The notes under the pieces are model-generated. The model was given only the letters and a program-made list of their open reading frames with translations, had not been told where the DNA came from and made no database searches. Shown here piece by piece: positions 44,781 through 56,372 of a DNA stretch of 64,000 nucleotides. Made by a program: the position numbers and the translations under genes. Position 1 is the first letter of the stretch, and each line of letters begins with the position of its first letter. The stretch lies in the NCBI GenBank assembly GCA_023101725.1, contig JALJCO010012900.1, forward strand, positions 124,001-188,000. Reading direction: 5' to 3'. Source of the stretch: Atherinomorus stipes. Taxonomy: Eukaryota; Chordata; Actinopteri; Atheriniformes; Atherinidae.

Positions 44781-47369
44781 ACATTCAGCTTCAAGCAAGC
44801 GCTCTATAATGTATACCCCTCATCCTCATTGTCTTTGGGATGGTAAAACCCCCTTTGAAGTATGTGTTTTACCTCAATATCCAGATCATGAGGAAGTGTG
44901 ACAACACCTCTTACCATTGAGTGGTCAGCACATTCTAGAGAGATCTAAAGTTGGCATTGTGAAAATTAGACAAACACGATTCTGGTCAAAAATATCCTCA
45001 ACTCATCAGTCCCCAACAAAAAAGGCGTAATATCAAATTCTCTCATCTGTTTGGTTTGTTGGCACGTGATGGATGGTTCTGATTCATGATGATCTGCTCC
45101 CCCCACAAAAAAACAACAAAAAAACCAAACAACTGATCTACATCACCTACATCATCATCATTTCGCTCAATGGCCCTTGTTGCTCCTTTAATCCTCAAGG
45201 TGGGAACAAAAGTTGGTCGTTTTTGATTACTTTTGTTTTTACCTTTTAAAATTCCTTTCAAAGCAGCTTATCTTGCTTTGTTTGGTATTTTTCTTTTCAT
45301 CACAACCTCATTTGTATGATTTTCATTTTTTATTATTATTCATTTTGACATGCTATTTACACAAAAAGTCTAAAATTACACAAAAACCCCATAAAATCTG
45401 AGTAGAAAATAGTTAGACTTGTCATTAAAACTCAGACATGTTTAAATTCTTCTCCTTTCTCTTAGTTAAGACAATCTGGATGGAACCATACATTAATGCC
45501 TAACTTTACATCCTAAAAGATCATTTCTGTTCATATTCATCATGTAATAATGTGATCCTTAGAAATGTATTAAATTTGTTTGCTGCAGACTAGTTCAGCA
45601 TTGGGAGGGCAAACAGAGGTGAAAATCCAGCAAAAATATAATTTATTTAAAAAGAGAGCATTAATGTGTAAAATTTGGTTAGTGTCGGCAAGGCCATCAC
45701 ATTATCCTTTACTAAAAACAAGGTTTGTTTGAATAACACAGGCAAGTTACCCAATACGCTGCTTTTAATGTCTGTTCTGGAAACAAGATCTCAGGATGGT
45801 GATGTGTAAATGTTGAATTTCAGGCTTTGTGATTGTAGTTCACAAACCTTTGGGTGATTTCACATTGGCTGAGTTCATCTTTCATGAACGTTTTTTTGGA
45901 ACTGGTATTGGAGGGCCATACTGTGACAAAATTTACAATCATAATTTCAGTAGTGAGTAAAAATGATCAAAATCAGTGATCAAAAAAAGTTTATTTTACC
46001 TTTGCCTCGTCTCTGAAACTCTAAATGCATTGTTTTAAGTTCATTTACTGTGCAGTCTGCTTCATGTTTGGTCTCTGGTGAATCCAGTCTGAACTGGATA
46101 TTTATGGTTGCAGAACATGACAGTTTATTCCCATAGCAAGAAAATGAAAGTTAGACTGAAGACAGAGGTTGAGGAACTGTGATATTTTTAATGCGATTCT
46201 CCCTGATTCAACTGAGGCCAAGCAAATTCACCAGGGACAGGAACACTGTGGTTGTTTTCTCCTATAAAGCTTTGCCCACAAACGATGACTGTGACTCAGC
46301 ATTCTGCAAAATATGGTCTTCTGTCCTGCTCCATTACTGTGGTTAACATTAATGTGTTTGATCTGATGTATCAATAAAACTGGAAGAAGGCTGTGCTTGC
46401 ATAATTGGAGACTTTGCTTTGATTTCCAAGTTGTTCTGTGCTGATGTGCTGTATACTGCAGAAAATCACATGAGTTCAGTGTTGTGTCACTTAACTGATA
46501 ACAACAGTGCCATCTTGTTTGACCAACTGTGTGCCAGTGCTTATGTTTAGTCTGTTTTCTTATTTTTTTTTCTTTAAAACAAATTATTGTTCATTTAACA
46601 TTTATTTTTAGGTTTTACTTCAGGCAATTTTTCCTGTCAGACAACCAAATAAGGTCATGTTCATTACTGCATTGACTTTTACCCTTTAGAACTTACCACA
46701 ACCAAAACAAATCACATCATATGAAAGAAAATATTGGTAGAATGATTTCATGACAACACTAAGGAAAAACTTGGGAATAATTGGAAGAATCAATGGTTTT
46801 TTTTTAAACAAATGAATGAGATAAATATTAATAATATAATAATAATAATAATAAATGTTGCTCAAAAAAAATGAAGCCAATGGGTTTAGGTGCATAACAG
46901 TCACCTTCTAGATTGGAGTGCTCTGACATTTATCACCACTAAAGTGAAAAAATTTAAGTCAATTATGGGCCATTTACAGCACTATAAATTTATTTTATTT
47001 ATCTGATTCTCTGTATTTTACTCTTATATTTTATACATGTACCAAGATTTTATGGTCGATTTTACTGTTACTGCTGGAATTTTAGGAAGTTTAAATTTAA
47101 ATCCAAGTGTTGTAAACTGCCAGTTTCCAGTTTACTTTATAATTGTGTCATTTTGCAAGTGCCATGCTGGGCTGTCAGTATACTGTATGTAAATCTTCAA
47201 ATGCCTACTATTTCCTGCCATTCTTGTTATTTTAGCTATAAACACCTGTTAGGGCAATACTGAAATATGGGATCCTGCAGGTCTTAATAGATCTGATGTA
47301 ATGCAGACCAGACAGTTTTGGTCAGCTATCAAGTAGGAAACCAGTCATTGAGTTAATGTTTGTTAAAAA
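44781..47369. other. Unique-looking A+T-rich DNA
   Basis: A short (AAT)n tract lies at 46836-46855. Otherwise no recognised coding or mobile-element sequence. Confidence 0.4.
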
Positions 47370-47770
47370 TACTGTTTTTGGGAAGACCAGAGACCGGGAC
47401 ATTATAATAATCTAGTCTACAAGAAATAAAAGCATGCACCAGAACCTCCGTGCTGGCAAGAGAGAGAAGTAGGTGGACTCTGGCGATGTTTTGATGATTA
47501 TAATGTGTTTTTTTTTTTTGTTTTTGTTTTTTTTGTTTGTTTGTTTGTTTTTTTTTGTTTTTTGTTTTGTTTTTTTTTACATTTCTAATATGTAGAACAA
47601 AATTCAGTTCATAAGAACTGAATCTATAAGAACACCTAGTTTCTCACACAGGTAAGGTTTCCAGTGAAGTCTTTTTCGTAAAATGATCCCTCTCGTCTTC
47701 AGAACCCATGATGAAAACTTCAGTCTTGTCTTTCGTGTCACAGTAAAATCAGTAGTTGGACCAAACCTTT
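47370..47770. repeat. Dispersed repeat interrupted by a T/GTTT tract
   Basis: The blocks GGGAAGACCAGAGACCGGGA and ATGATGAAAACTTCAGTCTT (47707) are of a type I recall as widespread in fish genomes, but I cannot assign them to a named family. Between them lies a T-rich (GTTT)n tract (47508-47579). Confidence 0.4.
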
Positions 47771-47787
47771 GCATGCCCCTGTACTAG

Positions 47788-47860
47788 GACTGGGCGTTAT
47801 GGTCAAAAGTAATGATCACAATATATTGTTTCATATTGAGCGATCATTAAAATTTAAGAA
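47788..47860 (+). mobile_element. hAT-type left terminus, orphan
   Basis: CTAGGACTGGGCGTTATGGT is close to CTAGGGCTGGGCGATATGG, the terminus type of the outer hAT at 12068, and AATATATTG-like subterminal sequence follows. No right end was found before the RTE tail at 48.1 kb. Confidence 0.45.
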
Positions 47861-48082
47861 ACTAGAAATTAGCTCAACATTTTATGAACATACAAAGACA
47901 TACTAGTCTACAGATGTTTGTAAAAGATTTCAAAATATAAAAAAATATATATAAAAAACATAAAATACAAAACCAATTGGCCACTTTGGGCATAACGAAG
48001 ATATCTTGTAATGTAAACATAATTAGTTACAATGCTGTCCACCTCTTTGCTAATTGCTAATGTGCATCATCTTTTATAACAC

Positions 48083-48236
48083 CAGTCACTCGCACCAGTC
48101 AGTCAGTCAGTCATTTTCTGTACCGCTTATCCAGTTCAGGGTTGCGGGGGTTGCTGGAGCCCATCCCAGCTATTATCAGGCGAGAGGCGGGGTACACCCT
48201 GGACAGGTCGCCAGTCTGTCGCAGTCACTCGCACCA
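48083..48236 (-). mobile_element. 5'-truncated RTE-type LINE tail with perfect 15 bp TSD
   Basis: The minus strand contains CTGTCCAGGGTGTACCCCGC, CAGCTGGGA-like sequence and GGATAAGCGGTACAGAAAAT followed by a (TGAC)n tail. This is the standard 3' end of RTE-type fish LINEs and of SINEs sharing it. The 124 bp insert (48098-48221) is flanked by the exact 15 bp repeat CAGTCACTCGCACCA at 48083-48097 and 48222-48236. A perfect target duplication and well-preserved sequence indicate a comparatively young insertion. Confidence 0.85.
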
Positions 48237-48242
48237 ATCATA

Positions 48243-48264
48243 ACTTTTTTTTTTTTTTTTTTTT
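48243..48264. repeat. poly-T tract
   Basis: About 20 T just outside the right target duplication of the RTE tail. Confidence 0.8.
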
Positions 48265-48781
48265 AAATTAAGTTTCTGTCCTTGTGTGAGATTTCCTGAT
48301 TGTACCAGCTGCATACAGTAGTAGAGTGTCTATGGTCAAAATAATATTTTTGACCACGCAACAATGCTGCAATTTTTATACACATGCACACGACTTGTGA
48401 AATTATGGTACACACCTAAAAAAAATGGCTCCCTGGAATCCGGGTGTAATTCCAACCCAAACAAAACTTTTGCTCCTCTATGAAAGCTGCACTCATGGCA
48501 CAATGGCTGCAGAACAGGATGCTGGTTTGACTGTTTTGGTCGTGTCGCTAAACTGCTAGTAGTGGCAAAACTGCTAGTGTTAGCTCTCTGCCAGACTCTG
48601 CTCACATTTTCATGCTTTCCATACTTGGTTGGGATAATTCAAATGATTAAATATATTTGCAGCATATTGCATATTGATAATTTGCCCCACATCACTTTGG
48701 AGAAACCCAAACCACCACCACACAACCGACGTTGGGTAACTTTTCTTCTAAACAATGATCTCATCCTCAGAGGAGAACTCA

Positions 48782-49347
48782 AGTCTACATTCACACTGCA
48801 GCTCAATTCTGATTTTTTTTTCATTTGTGACTCAGTCAGATATTGTAATGACACTGTGAATGGAGAAAATCCTATTTTTTCATATCCAACCCAGGCTACT
48901 TTTATATGTGGTCCTAATTTGGATACATACTGATCTGTGTTGAAGCAGCCGCAGTCTGTACGGCCATGTTGCATTTCATCTGAGTTTGATGTCACAAAAG
49001 TGAGTGAGACGTCTTATTTCTGCGCTGGAGGAGACAGGAGAAGTAAGACTGAATGTAAATGATCAATGGAAAAATGGTTTTATTTGTTTTTTCCAGCTCT
49101 GATTGCACATAAACTTTGAAACCGGTACATACATGCTAACAAATGTATCATCCATGTTTACTGTACCTCCGCAAACACAGTTTGTCATGAATGACATCAT
49201 TTCAGCTGTGAATGCCTCTGGACATGTGCAGTTCATAGTGAAGTCTAATGGTGGTTACATGGAAATGATAGTATGAATGACCACGCAAATCATATTTGGG
49301 GAAAAGATCGGAATTGAGCATCAAGACCTGCAGTGTGAACGTAGCCC
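48782..49347. mobile_element. MITE with TTCACACTGCAG inverted ends
   Basis: The left GTCTACATTCACACTGCAGC and, inverted from the right, GGGCTACGTTCACACTGCAG form clear inverted ends, and CTCAATTC(T/C)GAT lies just inside both. GGCTACGTTCACACTGCAG termini are, from memory, frequent in fish genomes. Several short frames overlap it on both strands and none is credible. The target duplication is not resolved. Confidence 0.65.
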
Positions 49348-50359
49348 AAGATGACACCTACATAATATGTCTGTCTACTTTGCTGCCCTTAACTCCAAGT
49401 TCAGTCATTCTGCTGCCTAACTTTAACCTTTCCGGCAACTTAAGCCCCATTTCCACCAGTGGGTCTGGGTCAGGCCGGGTCGGGCCACATGTTTTTGCAC
49501 ATGTTAAAACTGGGACGGCTACCCTTGTATCCGACTCGACCCGTCCTCCTTTTACGTACCCCTCTGTAGGGGCACTGATCTAACCGATCCAGACCAAAGA
49601 GGTGGAGCTTATAACACTGCAATCCGTTGACTGGTTGAAAAACTGTGTTACTTCCCGCACAACCCAGCATAAAAACAAAGCAGGATGACCCCTTTGTTTC
49701 TGTCACGTGTGGTGTGGTGCTTTGGTTAAAAGGCGTTGCACTGCGATGATGTCACACGATCACGTAACAGTGCTATCCAGTTAACACTCCGCCTCCAAGG
49801 TAAGGGTACAGATTAGGGATGTAGAGATCCACCAAACTAAATCTGTATTCTGACACAGACGTGTGAGATGCGACTGCACCAGTAGCTTTGTATGCATCGG
49901 ATACAACTGGTGGCTAATTGCGCACCGTATCTTTCTTGGTGTGTCTGAATCGGTAAAAACCCATGGTTACACCAATTATTACATAGTTTGTCTCCTTGTC
50001 ACACATATTTCCTAGGCGCCTTGAATGTACCGTCACTATCTTTTAACTTTCATTTTTAAACCATTGGAGCCGGGTGGTGCAGCTGCAGTAAGTAAACAGC
50101 AAACATGGAGGGAGCGAGACAGCAGGTGGAGAGGACATATTTAGTGCATCTCTGAAGACACGCGTCAAAAGTTTGGAAGATGGAAAACTTGACAAGAAAT
50201 CCATGGTTTAAAAACAATGACGTGCTGCTATAAAAGACGTCAGCAACATGACGAACATGGCAAGATGGGCAGCATGGTGTGGATACTGCTCCCTCCACAT
50301 CTTCCGCAGATGATTCTACCGATGAACATATGAGGTGAGCAGAAGCAGAACTGGTGAGA

Positions 50360-51320
50360 TATGGAAGCATATGTGCACCTTTAAGGGCAATTTGCAATTC
50401 ATTTGGCAAAATGGCAATTCAATATTTAAAATGGCATTTTAATTTTTAAATTGGCAATTCAATGTTTAATTTTGTCATGTAATTTGAAATTGTATTTGGC
50501 AATTGACAATGCAATGTACAAAGTGGCAATGTAATCTTCAAAATAGTTTTAAAAATTTGAATGGCAAGCAGGAATTAAAATTGAATAATACGATGTCATA
50601 TTGCCATGGTACACTTGCACCTTTATTCAAATAGATATTCATTTGTCAAAATGTACTGAAGTATGTGTGCACTTTTAATTTTAAAATGGCAATTTAAATG
50701 TTAAAATGGCAATTTAAATGTTAAAATGGCATTTTAATTGTTAAAATGGCAATTTAATATTTTATGTTGTTATGCAATTTGACAATGTATTTGTCACTTG
50801 TCAATTCAATGTGCAAAGTGGCTATTCAATTGTTAAAATGGCAATTTAATATTTCATTTTATCATGCAATTTGACAGTGTCTTTGTCAATTGTCAATTCA
50901 ATGTGAAAAGTGGCTATTTTATTGTTAAAATGGCAATTTAATATTCTATCATGCAATTTCACAATGTATTTCTCAATTGTCAATTTAATGTGCAAAACTG
51001 CAATGTAATCCTCCCATCAGTTTGTATTTGTCAATGCAACAGCGGCCCCTCATTGCATTGCATTTTGCCAAACGCGTTATCTGCACCAAAATTCTATTTG
51101 ACATTTCCAACTGTCAGGTCTCTCATCAAGGCGTGTCTTTGTAGCCTACGTCACCTCTGTGGCAGCCAGGTAGCCTATTGGGTATTCCTCCCATGGACAC
51201 GCCCGACTCGACTGATTTGACAAAACACATCATGGCGGTGTAGAGACGCCACAGTCAAACTGAGTAATAACATTAAAAAAATAATAAACAAAAAAAAACA
51301 AACAAACATAACATTAATTT
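50360..51320 (+). repeat. Left arm (~960 bp) of a large palindrome
   Basis: It runs from TATGGAAGCATATGTGCACC to ATAACATTAATT and is the inverted copy of 51498-52440. Its outer two thirds consist of degenerate, partly tandem units on the theme TTAAAATGGCAATTTAAATG (four near-consecutive copies at about 50680-50750). The inner third is non-repetitive and includes an 89-codon frame (50951-51220) whose twin lies in the other arm. That frame has no recognised domain. Confidence 0.9.
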
Positions 51321-51497
51321 TTATTGTCAAAAGAAAAATGCACTCGCTGTGGAGCGCCGGGCCCAAATCGAGCTGTCAAAGGCACTTTCGCCGGCAGCAA
51401 GACCCCGACCAGGCCGGGGGGTAGGAGCGGAGGGGTTAGCCGGCCTCGTGGAGCTACACAACGGGCATGTCAAGATAACAGTCCAAACATAACATAA
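51321..51497. other. G+C-rich spacer of the palindrome
   Basis: About 177 bp, G+C-rich between 51345 and 51480 (GGAGCGCCGGGCCCAAATCG … CCAGGCCGGGGGGTAGGAGC … GTTAGCCGGCCTCGTGGAGC), between A+T-rich arms. No open frame, tRNA or rRNA signature was recognised. Its origin differs in composition from the arms. Confidence 0.7.
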
Positions 51498-52440
51498 CAT
51501 AATTAATGTTATGTTCGTTTTTTTTTTTTTTGTTTATTATTTTTTTAACGTTATTACTCAGTTTGACGGTGGCGTCTCTACACCGCCATGATGTGTTTTG
51601 TCAAATCAGTCGAGTCGGGCGTGTCCATGGGAGGAATACCCAATAGGCTACCTGGCTGCCACAGAGGTGACGTAGGCTACAAAGACACGCCTTGATGAGA
51701 GACCTGACAGTTGGAAATGTCAAATAGAATTTTGGTGCAGATAACGCGTTTGGCAAAATGCAATGCAATGAGGGGGCGCTGTTGCATTGACAAATACAAA
51801 CTGATGGGAGGATTACATTGCAGTTTTGCACATTAAATTGACAATTGAGAAATACATTGTGAAATTGCATGATAGAATATTAAATTGCCATTTTAACAAT
51901 CGAATAGCCACTTTGCACATTGAATTGACAATTGACAAAGACATTGTCAAATTGCATGATAAAATGAAATATTAAATTGCCATTTTAAACATTGAATAGC
52001 CACTTTGCACTTTGAATTGACAAGTGACAAATACATTGTCAAATTGCATAACAACATAAATATTAAATTGCCATTTTAACAATTAAAATGCCATTTTAAC
52101 ATTTAAATTGCCATTTTAAAATTAAAAGTGCACACATACTTCAGTACATTTTGACAAATGAATATCTATTTGAATAAAGGTGCAAGTGTACCATGGCAAT
52201 ATGACATCGTATTATTCAATTTTAATTCCTGCTTGCCATTCTAATTTTTAAAACTATTTTGAAGATTGCATTGCCACTTTGTACATTGCATTGTCAATTG
52301 CCAAATACAATTTCAAATTACATGACAAAATTAAACATTGAATTGCCAATTTAAAAATTATAATGCCATTTTAAATATTGAATTGCCATTTTTCCAAATG
52401 AATTGCAAATTGCCCTTAAAGGTGCACATATGCTTCCATA
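51498..52440 (-). repeat. Right arm (~943 bp) of the palindrome
   Basis: Inverted copy of 50360-51320, from AATTAATGTTATG to GCTTCCATA. In the 270 bp inner frame the two arms differ by very few substitutions (G versus A at one codon; AGCGGCCCC versus AGCGCCCCC on the same strand). The outer repeats show a few more differences and small indels. Overall identity by eye is in the mid-to-high nineties percent. Confidence 0.9.
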
Positions 52441-52967
52441 ATGAGAAAATTATCTAGTGTTTTGCTTTGACAAAACTGACACATCCTGACAGCAATCTCT
52501 GTCTGTATCAGAGTGAACTGCATGAGTTTAAGATGAATATATTGGTTTGATTAATAGAAAACAGTAAAAAATACAAGTGTTAAAAACATCCTCCATAAGG
52601 AAAAGAGAAGTTAAAAAAATTCTGATGGTGCTTAGAAAGTAGACGGAGACTTGTAAATTATTTGTTTTGTGTTGAATAGTTTTGAATCGGAGAATCTTAT
52701 CGAATCGCATCGACTCGAATCACATTGTATAAAGTCAAATTGTTGTCATATCATTGGTGAATCACATAGTATCGGCAGGGGGCTTCACTGTATCGTATTG
52801 CTGGCATCGTATTGAGATACGCATCGAATCGGCCTCCTTGGTGGGGATTCACATCCATAGTACAGATTGCTGTGGGGATGCAACGTGAAATCAACATATC
52901 AGTACCAAAACCCACCTACCCCAGCCCGGCCCGACCTGGACACGCGGGTGGAAATGGGTTAGCAGGC

Positions 52968-54485
52968 TTTATAAATGGAAGTGAAGCAGGATCGACAGGG
53001 CCGTAGGAGCAGGGTCGACTCTGATTGGCTGTTGTGGCGCACATCCTCCCTATGTTTGATCAGGTAAATACGCACACAGCTGATCACTGTGATGGACCAG
53101 GAATTAACAGCCTTACCCTGTACATTGTAATTTGATCACAAAATACATTTTATGTTAGGATCAATTTACAGATGCTATATTTTTGTCTAAATCTGAACTG
53201 CTTTACTACTGTATGAGGCTTCTTTAAAAAAAAAAAAAAAGTGATTACTTCTGGGCCTTCAGCCGCTCTTTCCCTTTGGACAGGCAAGATGAGTAAACCT
53301 TGTGAAATAAAAGTAATCACAACTGTGTCTACAAGTAATTTAAAGTGTTCAGCAGTCTGAAAAGACTCATCAGGCTTTGCACATGTCGCCTCTGTATGTC
53401 CTGAATTTCCTTTAATCAAGAGTTAAAGATTTCATGACCTGCATTTGCAACCAAAATCAGGGCCTGGCATCATGCCGTTGAGGGAAAAAGTAATCATATA
53501 GCTTTAATTTCTATACAGGACGCCTGGTGCAAGAGTAATATAGTATTCATTGTCCCACAGCTGCCAGACACATCTGTCGCTGACAGAACTATTTACAGAA
53601 AAATATTCATCAATCACAGTAAAACCAAAGCTAAGAACATCACTTTCAGATTTCAGGTGATAACATTTTCAAAATCATTCAAGTAACCAAAAACACCTGG
53701 ATTTGCTTTGGTCAAATCTTTCACCTCTCTGACTCTGCTGTTTTTTTTTTTTTTCAGATTTGTGATATCATATAAGAATGTTTTAAAATTGAAAAAAAAA
53801 AAGACTTTGTAAACTGATTTTCCCCATAGGATACTGCTCTCAATGCAAATGAAAGGCCCCATGTGTCAAATGCACTGGTGTAGATACTAAAGATTAAAAT
53901 TTTCAATTTTGTCCTTATCCCCACATGAGCCTAACTGCAGCTCTGCCATATCAGCAAGCCGTTGCATCTGTGTGTTATCTGGAATGTGTAACACACTTCA
54001 CTGTCAGCTCACAACGCACTAAGAACAGTAGGGATGCTCTCTGTGGTTAGAGGTTACATTTTAAGTCCTTTCATGGCTGTCGGGCATGGCGAAGAGGCTT
54101 CTTAGTGGAACAGGCTCACCTGACACATCTACCGTAGCATAGGAGTAAACATATTTATGTCCCTCTACAGGAAAAATGACTGAGCATGAAATTTCCTCTT
54201 GAGTAAAATAGGTGTGTGTACTGTGTTATCATGAATGGAGCTCTTCAATACCATATTACTTTTTTTCTTTTTAAAGAAGAGTGTTGTTGTAAAAACCTAT
54301 ACTGCAGTGAAACATGAAATATTAACCATAGTGCTTTAAAGCAGAGAGATTCTTTATTGCTTTCTTGGTGTTATGAGCAAATTAAGTGGAAAAGAAAATG
54401 CAAAACCATTACCTTCCTTCTAAGATAAGCATAGGAGGTATATATGAGACAAAAACTGCATTCAAGTACTGAATGCACATAGAGT
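52968..54485. other. Unique-looking spacer
   Basis: Contains homopolymers (A run about 53226-53240, T run about 53741-53754). No coding or mobile-element signal was recognised. Confidence 0.4.
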
Positions 54486-54487
54486 AA

Positions 54488-54515
54488 AATATATATACAT
54501 ATATATACATATACA

Positions 54516-54609
<94 letters not shown>
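54488..54609. repeat. Compound (TA)n-(GA)n microsatellite
   Basis: An interrupted TA/ATAC array (54488-54552) passes directly into a GA array (54553-54609). The minus-strand frame reading SLSLSL…YIYIYI is its artefact. Confidence 0.97.
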
Positions 54610-54612
<3 letters not shown>

Positions 54613-55689
54613 TTATAGTAAATAACTTTTAACAGAGTAACACAAGACAGGAAAAAGGCAAGCCTTTGTCCCGCGGCATACCGCATGATTCCTAACGGCT
54701 TGATACAGCTGTAAACAGGAGGAAATGTGTACACATATAAAGAATATCAGCTAGAAACAAGTGCAGTATTTCTAAATGCAGATAGCGGGGATTGGACCCA
54801 GAGGTCAAGATTTTAGCCAAATGTTTGAGATCGTCCTGCCAAAAACAACATGAGTCAGACGTTTTTGCATGCAAAAGCAAGCTACAGTATGAGTTTCTTT
54901 GAGAATGGAGACGAGATACAGTAAACAAGATCAATGCAAACCCATGCATGGTTTCCAACTGGAAATCTCAATGATGCATAGAGACACACTGTAAATTGTA
55001 ATATTGGTTCTGATAGAATCTATCTGGTAGGTGGAACTTAATTTTAACTTAGTTGTTAGTAATACTTATTTTGAATAACTGGTAAGAACTTTGAAGGGAA
55101 ACATGTTAGATAACTTAATTTACTTAAGTTGAATCAGCTTAATTAAAATGAGTACAGGAAGATTAGGGATGTGAGGGAGCAGGTTTCCCACAATCCAGTT
55201 TACTTCTTTTAATAATAAATTGGAGATCATTCACAAATGAGGGATTTATAAATGATGTTGGTAGTGTCATGTGACTGCTCTCATTCTTTTTATTCCTGTA
55301 TTTAACACCTACTATCCAGCAGCTGCTGCAGAGATGTATGAGGTGCATAGAGACATGTATGAGGTCTGACATTTGTTGTTGCTAAAACCCACCTGGACTA
55401 AGTTCTTGCTACATAGTATGAACAATTTTGAGTTCATCAATTACTTTAAGATAAACATGAAGTCATCATGTTGGTAAAAAATAAAATGAAGATAATGTGA
55501 AACATCTCATCTGATTTATGTGAAATTAATCACATCAAGTTTCTTACCCAGCATCATTCACTTACAGCTTAATCAAATTTATTAAGTTCAGAAAAGTTCT
55601 ACAAACTTTTACCATTTTAGTTTATTCTACTTAATCACTCCTATTACTGAATACTTAATTTTTTTGAGGCAGAAAATTTGCATATTCTT
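54610..55689. other. Spacer with possible degraded repeat
   Basis: Between about 55035 and 55665 there are several ACTTAATTTTAACTTAG/GAATACTTAATTTTTTTGAG-type motifs, in a style seen in some fish MITEs, but no termini could be defined. Confidence 0.3.
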
Positions 55690-55693
55690 TTAA

Positions 55694-56372
55694 AGCGACT
55701 TGAGGCAAGATTAAGAAACGAAACTCGCCACTGCCGCGACTGACGCTTCAGGTAACTGCAGCCACGAGCCAAGCCGTCACAGGAGCATGCACAAACTGAA
55801 GCTATAATGTTGTTTACTCACCTTTTTCTCCGTAGTTACACTTTTTAGTGTCTTTCAGTTGATCTGGATCGTTTGCTGACAGCAGAATAATCCATAACTA
55901 TCGCTTACAGTGTTTGAATTTACCGCGACCGGTTTCTTCCTGTAGCCTATCAAAACTGCGGATGTAGCGTCATTTGAAGTCACGTCTGCATGGCAGAACT
56001 GGAAAGCTATAATGTTGTTTACTAAGCTTTTTCTTCGTGGTTAAATTTTTTTTGTGTCTTTCAGTTGATCTAGATCGTTTTCTGACGGCAGAAGAATCCA
56101 TAATTATCGCTTACAGTGTTTGAATTTATCGCGACTGTCTTTTTCCTGCATCAAAAATGCAGAGGTAGGTCATTTGACGTAACGTCCGCAGGGCAGCGCG
56201 GGAAATTCGGACACTGAATTGCAGCGCATTTTGCAGCACACAGCCTGTTTAAGGCAATGGAGAGAAACATGGGTGGAAACGTTATTTTTGGTATTTAGCG
56301 CTTTATCATCCGTTAGTATGAAAAAAGGGACATTCATGTTTGTTTTTTTTAAAATTCCTGCCTCAAGTCCCT
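55694..56372 (+). mobile_element. Family T element, copy 3, with internal duplication
   Basis: Starts AGCGACTTGAGGCAAGATTA and ends AATTCCTGCCTCAAGTCCCT, with TTAA on both sides (55690-55693, 56373-56376). It matches copy 2 along its length. It is about 200 bp longer because the segment 55801-56005 is repeated at 56006-56206 (both begin GCTATAATGTTGTTTACT). All three copies in the window share the same orientation. Confidence 0.78.
55801..56206 (+). repeat. ~205 bp tandem duplication inside family T copy 3
   Basis: The two units share GCTATAATGTTGTTTACT, TCTTTCAGTTGATCT, ATCGCTTACAGTGTTTGAAT and a GCGAC…TTCCTG block. They differ at roughly one base in eight, so the duplication is old relative to the element or may be an ancestral subfamily feature. 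Confidence 0.85.

Larger units (their letters stand above)
49814..52859. mobile_element. Nested hAT element, TSD GTACAGAT, containing the palindrome
   Basis: The left end TAGGGATGTAGAGATCC and, inverted from the right, TATGGATGTGAATCCCC are hAT-type ends. Exact 8 bp duplications GTACAGAT lie at 49806-49813 and 52860-52867. The right subterminal region carries repeated GAATCG/ATCG(A/T)AT motifs (52685-52835), typical of this hAT group. The element's own sequence is about 965 bp (49814-50359 and 52441-52859), with no intact transposase. Confidence 0.88.
49444..52958. mobile_element. Outer DNA transposon with GCCCCATTTCCACC ends, carrying a nested hAT
   Basis: The left GCCCCATTTCCACCAGTGGG and, inverted from the right, CCCATTTCCACCCGCGTGTC are inverted ends. 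The GGCCGGGTCGGGCC / GGTCGGGCCGGGCTGGG subterminal blocks also correspond. The left edge has TTAA (49440-49443) and the right TTA (52959-52961), compatible with a TWA target. Excluding the nested hAT and one target copy, about 460 bp remain, so this was a small non-autonomous element. A truncated relative lies at 1890-2035. Confidence 0.7.

Noticed and set aside
50660..50960. CRISPR-like array from the ~20 bp repeats
   Set aside because: The units are contiguous degenerate A+T-rich repeats without unique spacers, in a eukaryotic transposon arm.
50951..51870. Twin 89-codon frames on opposite strands as a duplicated gene
   Set aside because: They are the same stretch in the two arms of the palindrome. 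No domain is recognisable and there is no evidence of selection on the frame.
54462..54734. 90-codon frame with SLSLSL and YIYIYI
   Set aside because: Translation of the TA/GA compound microsatellite.
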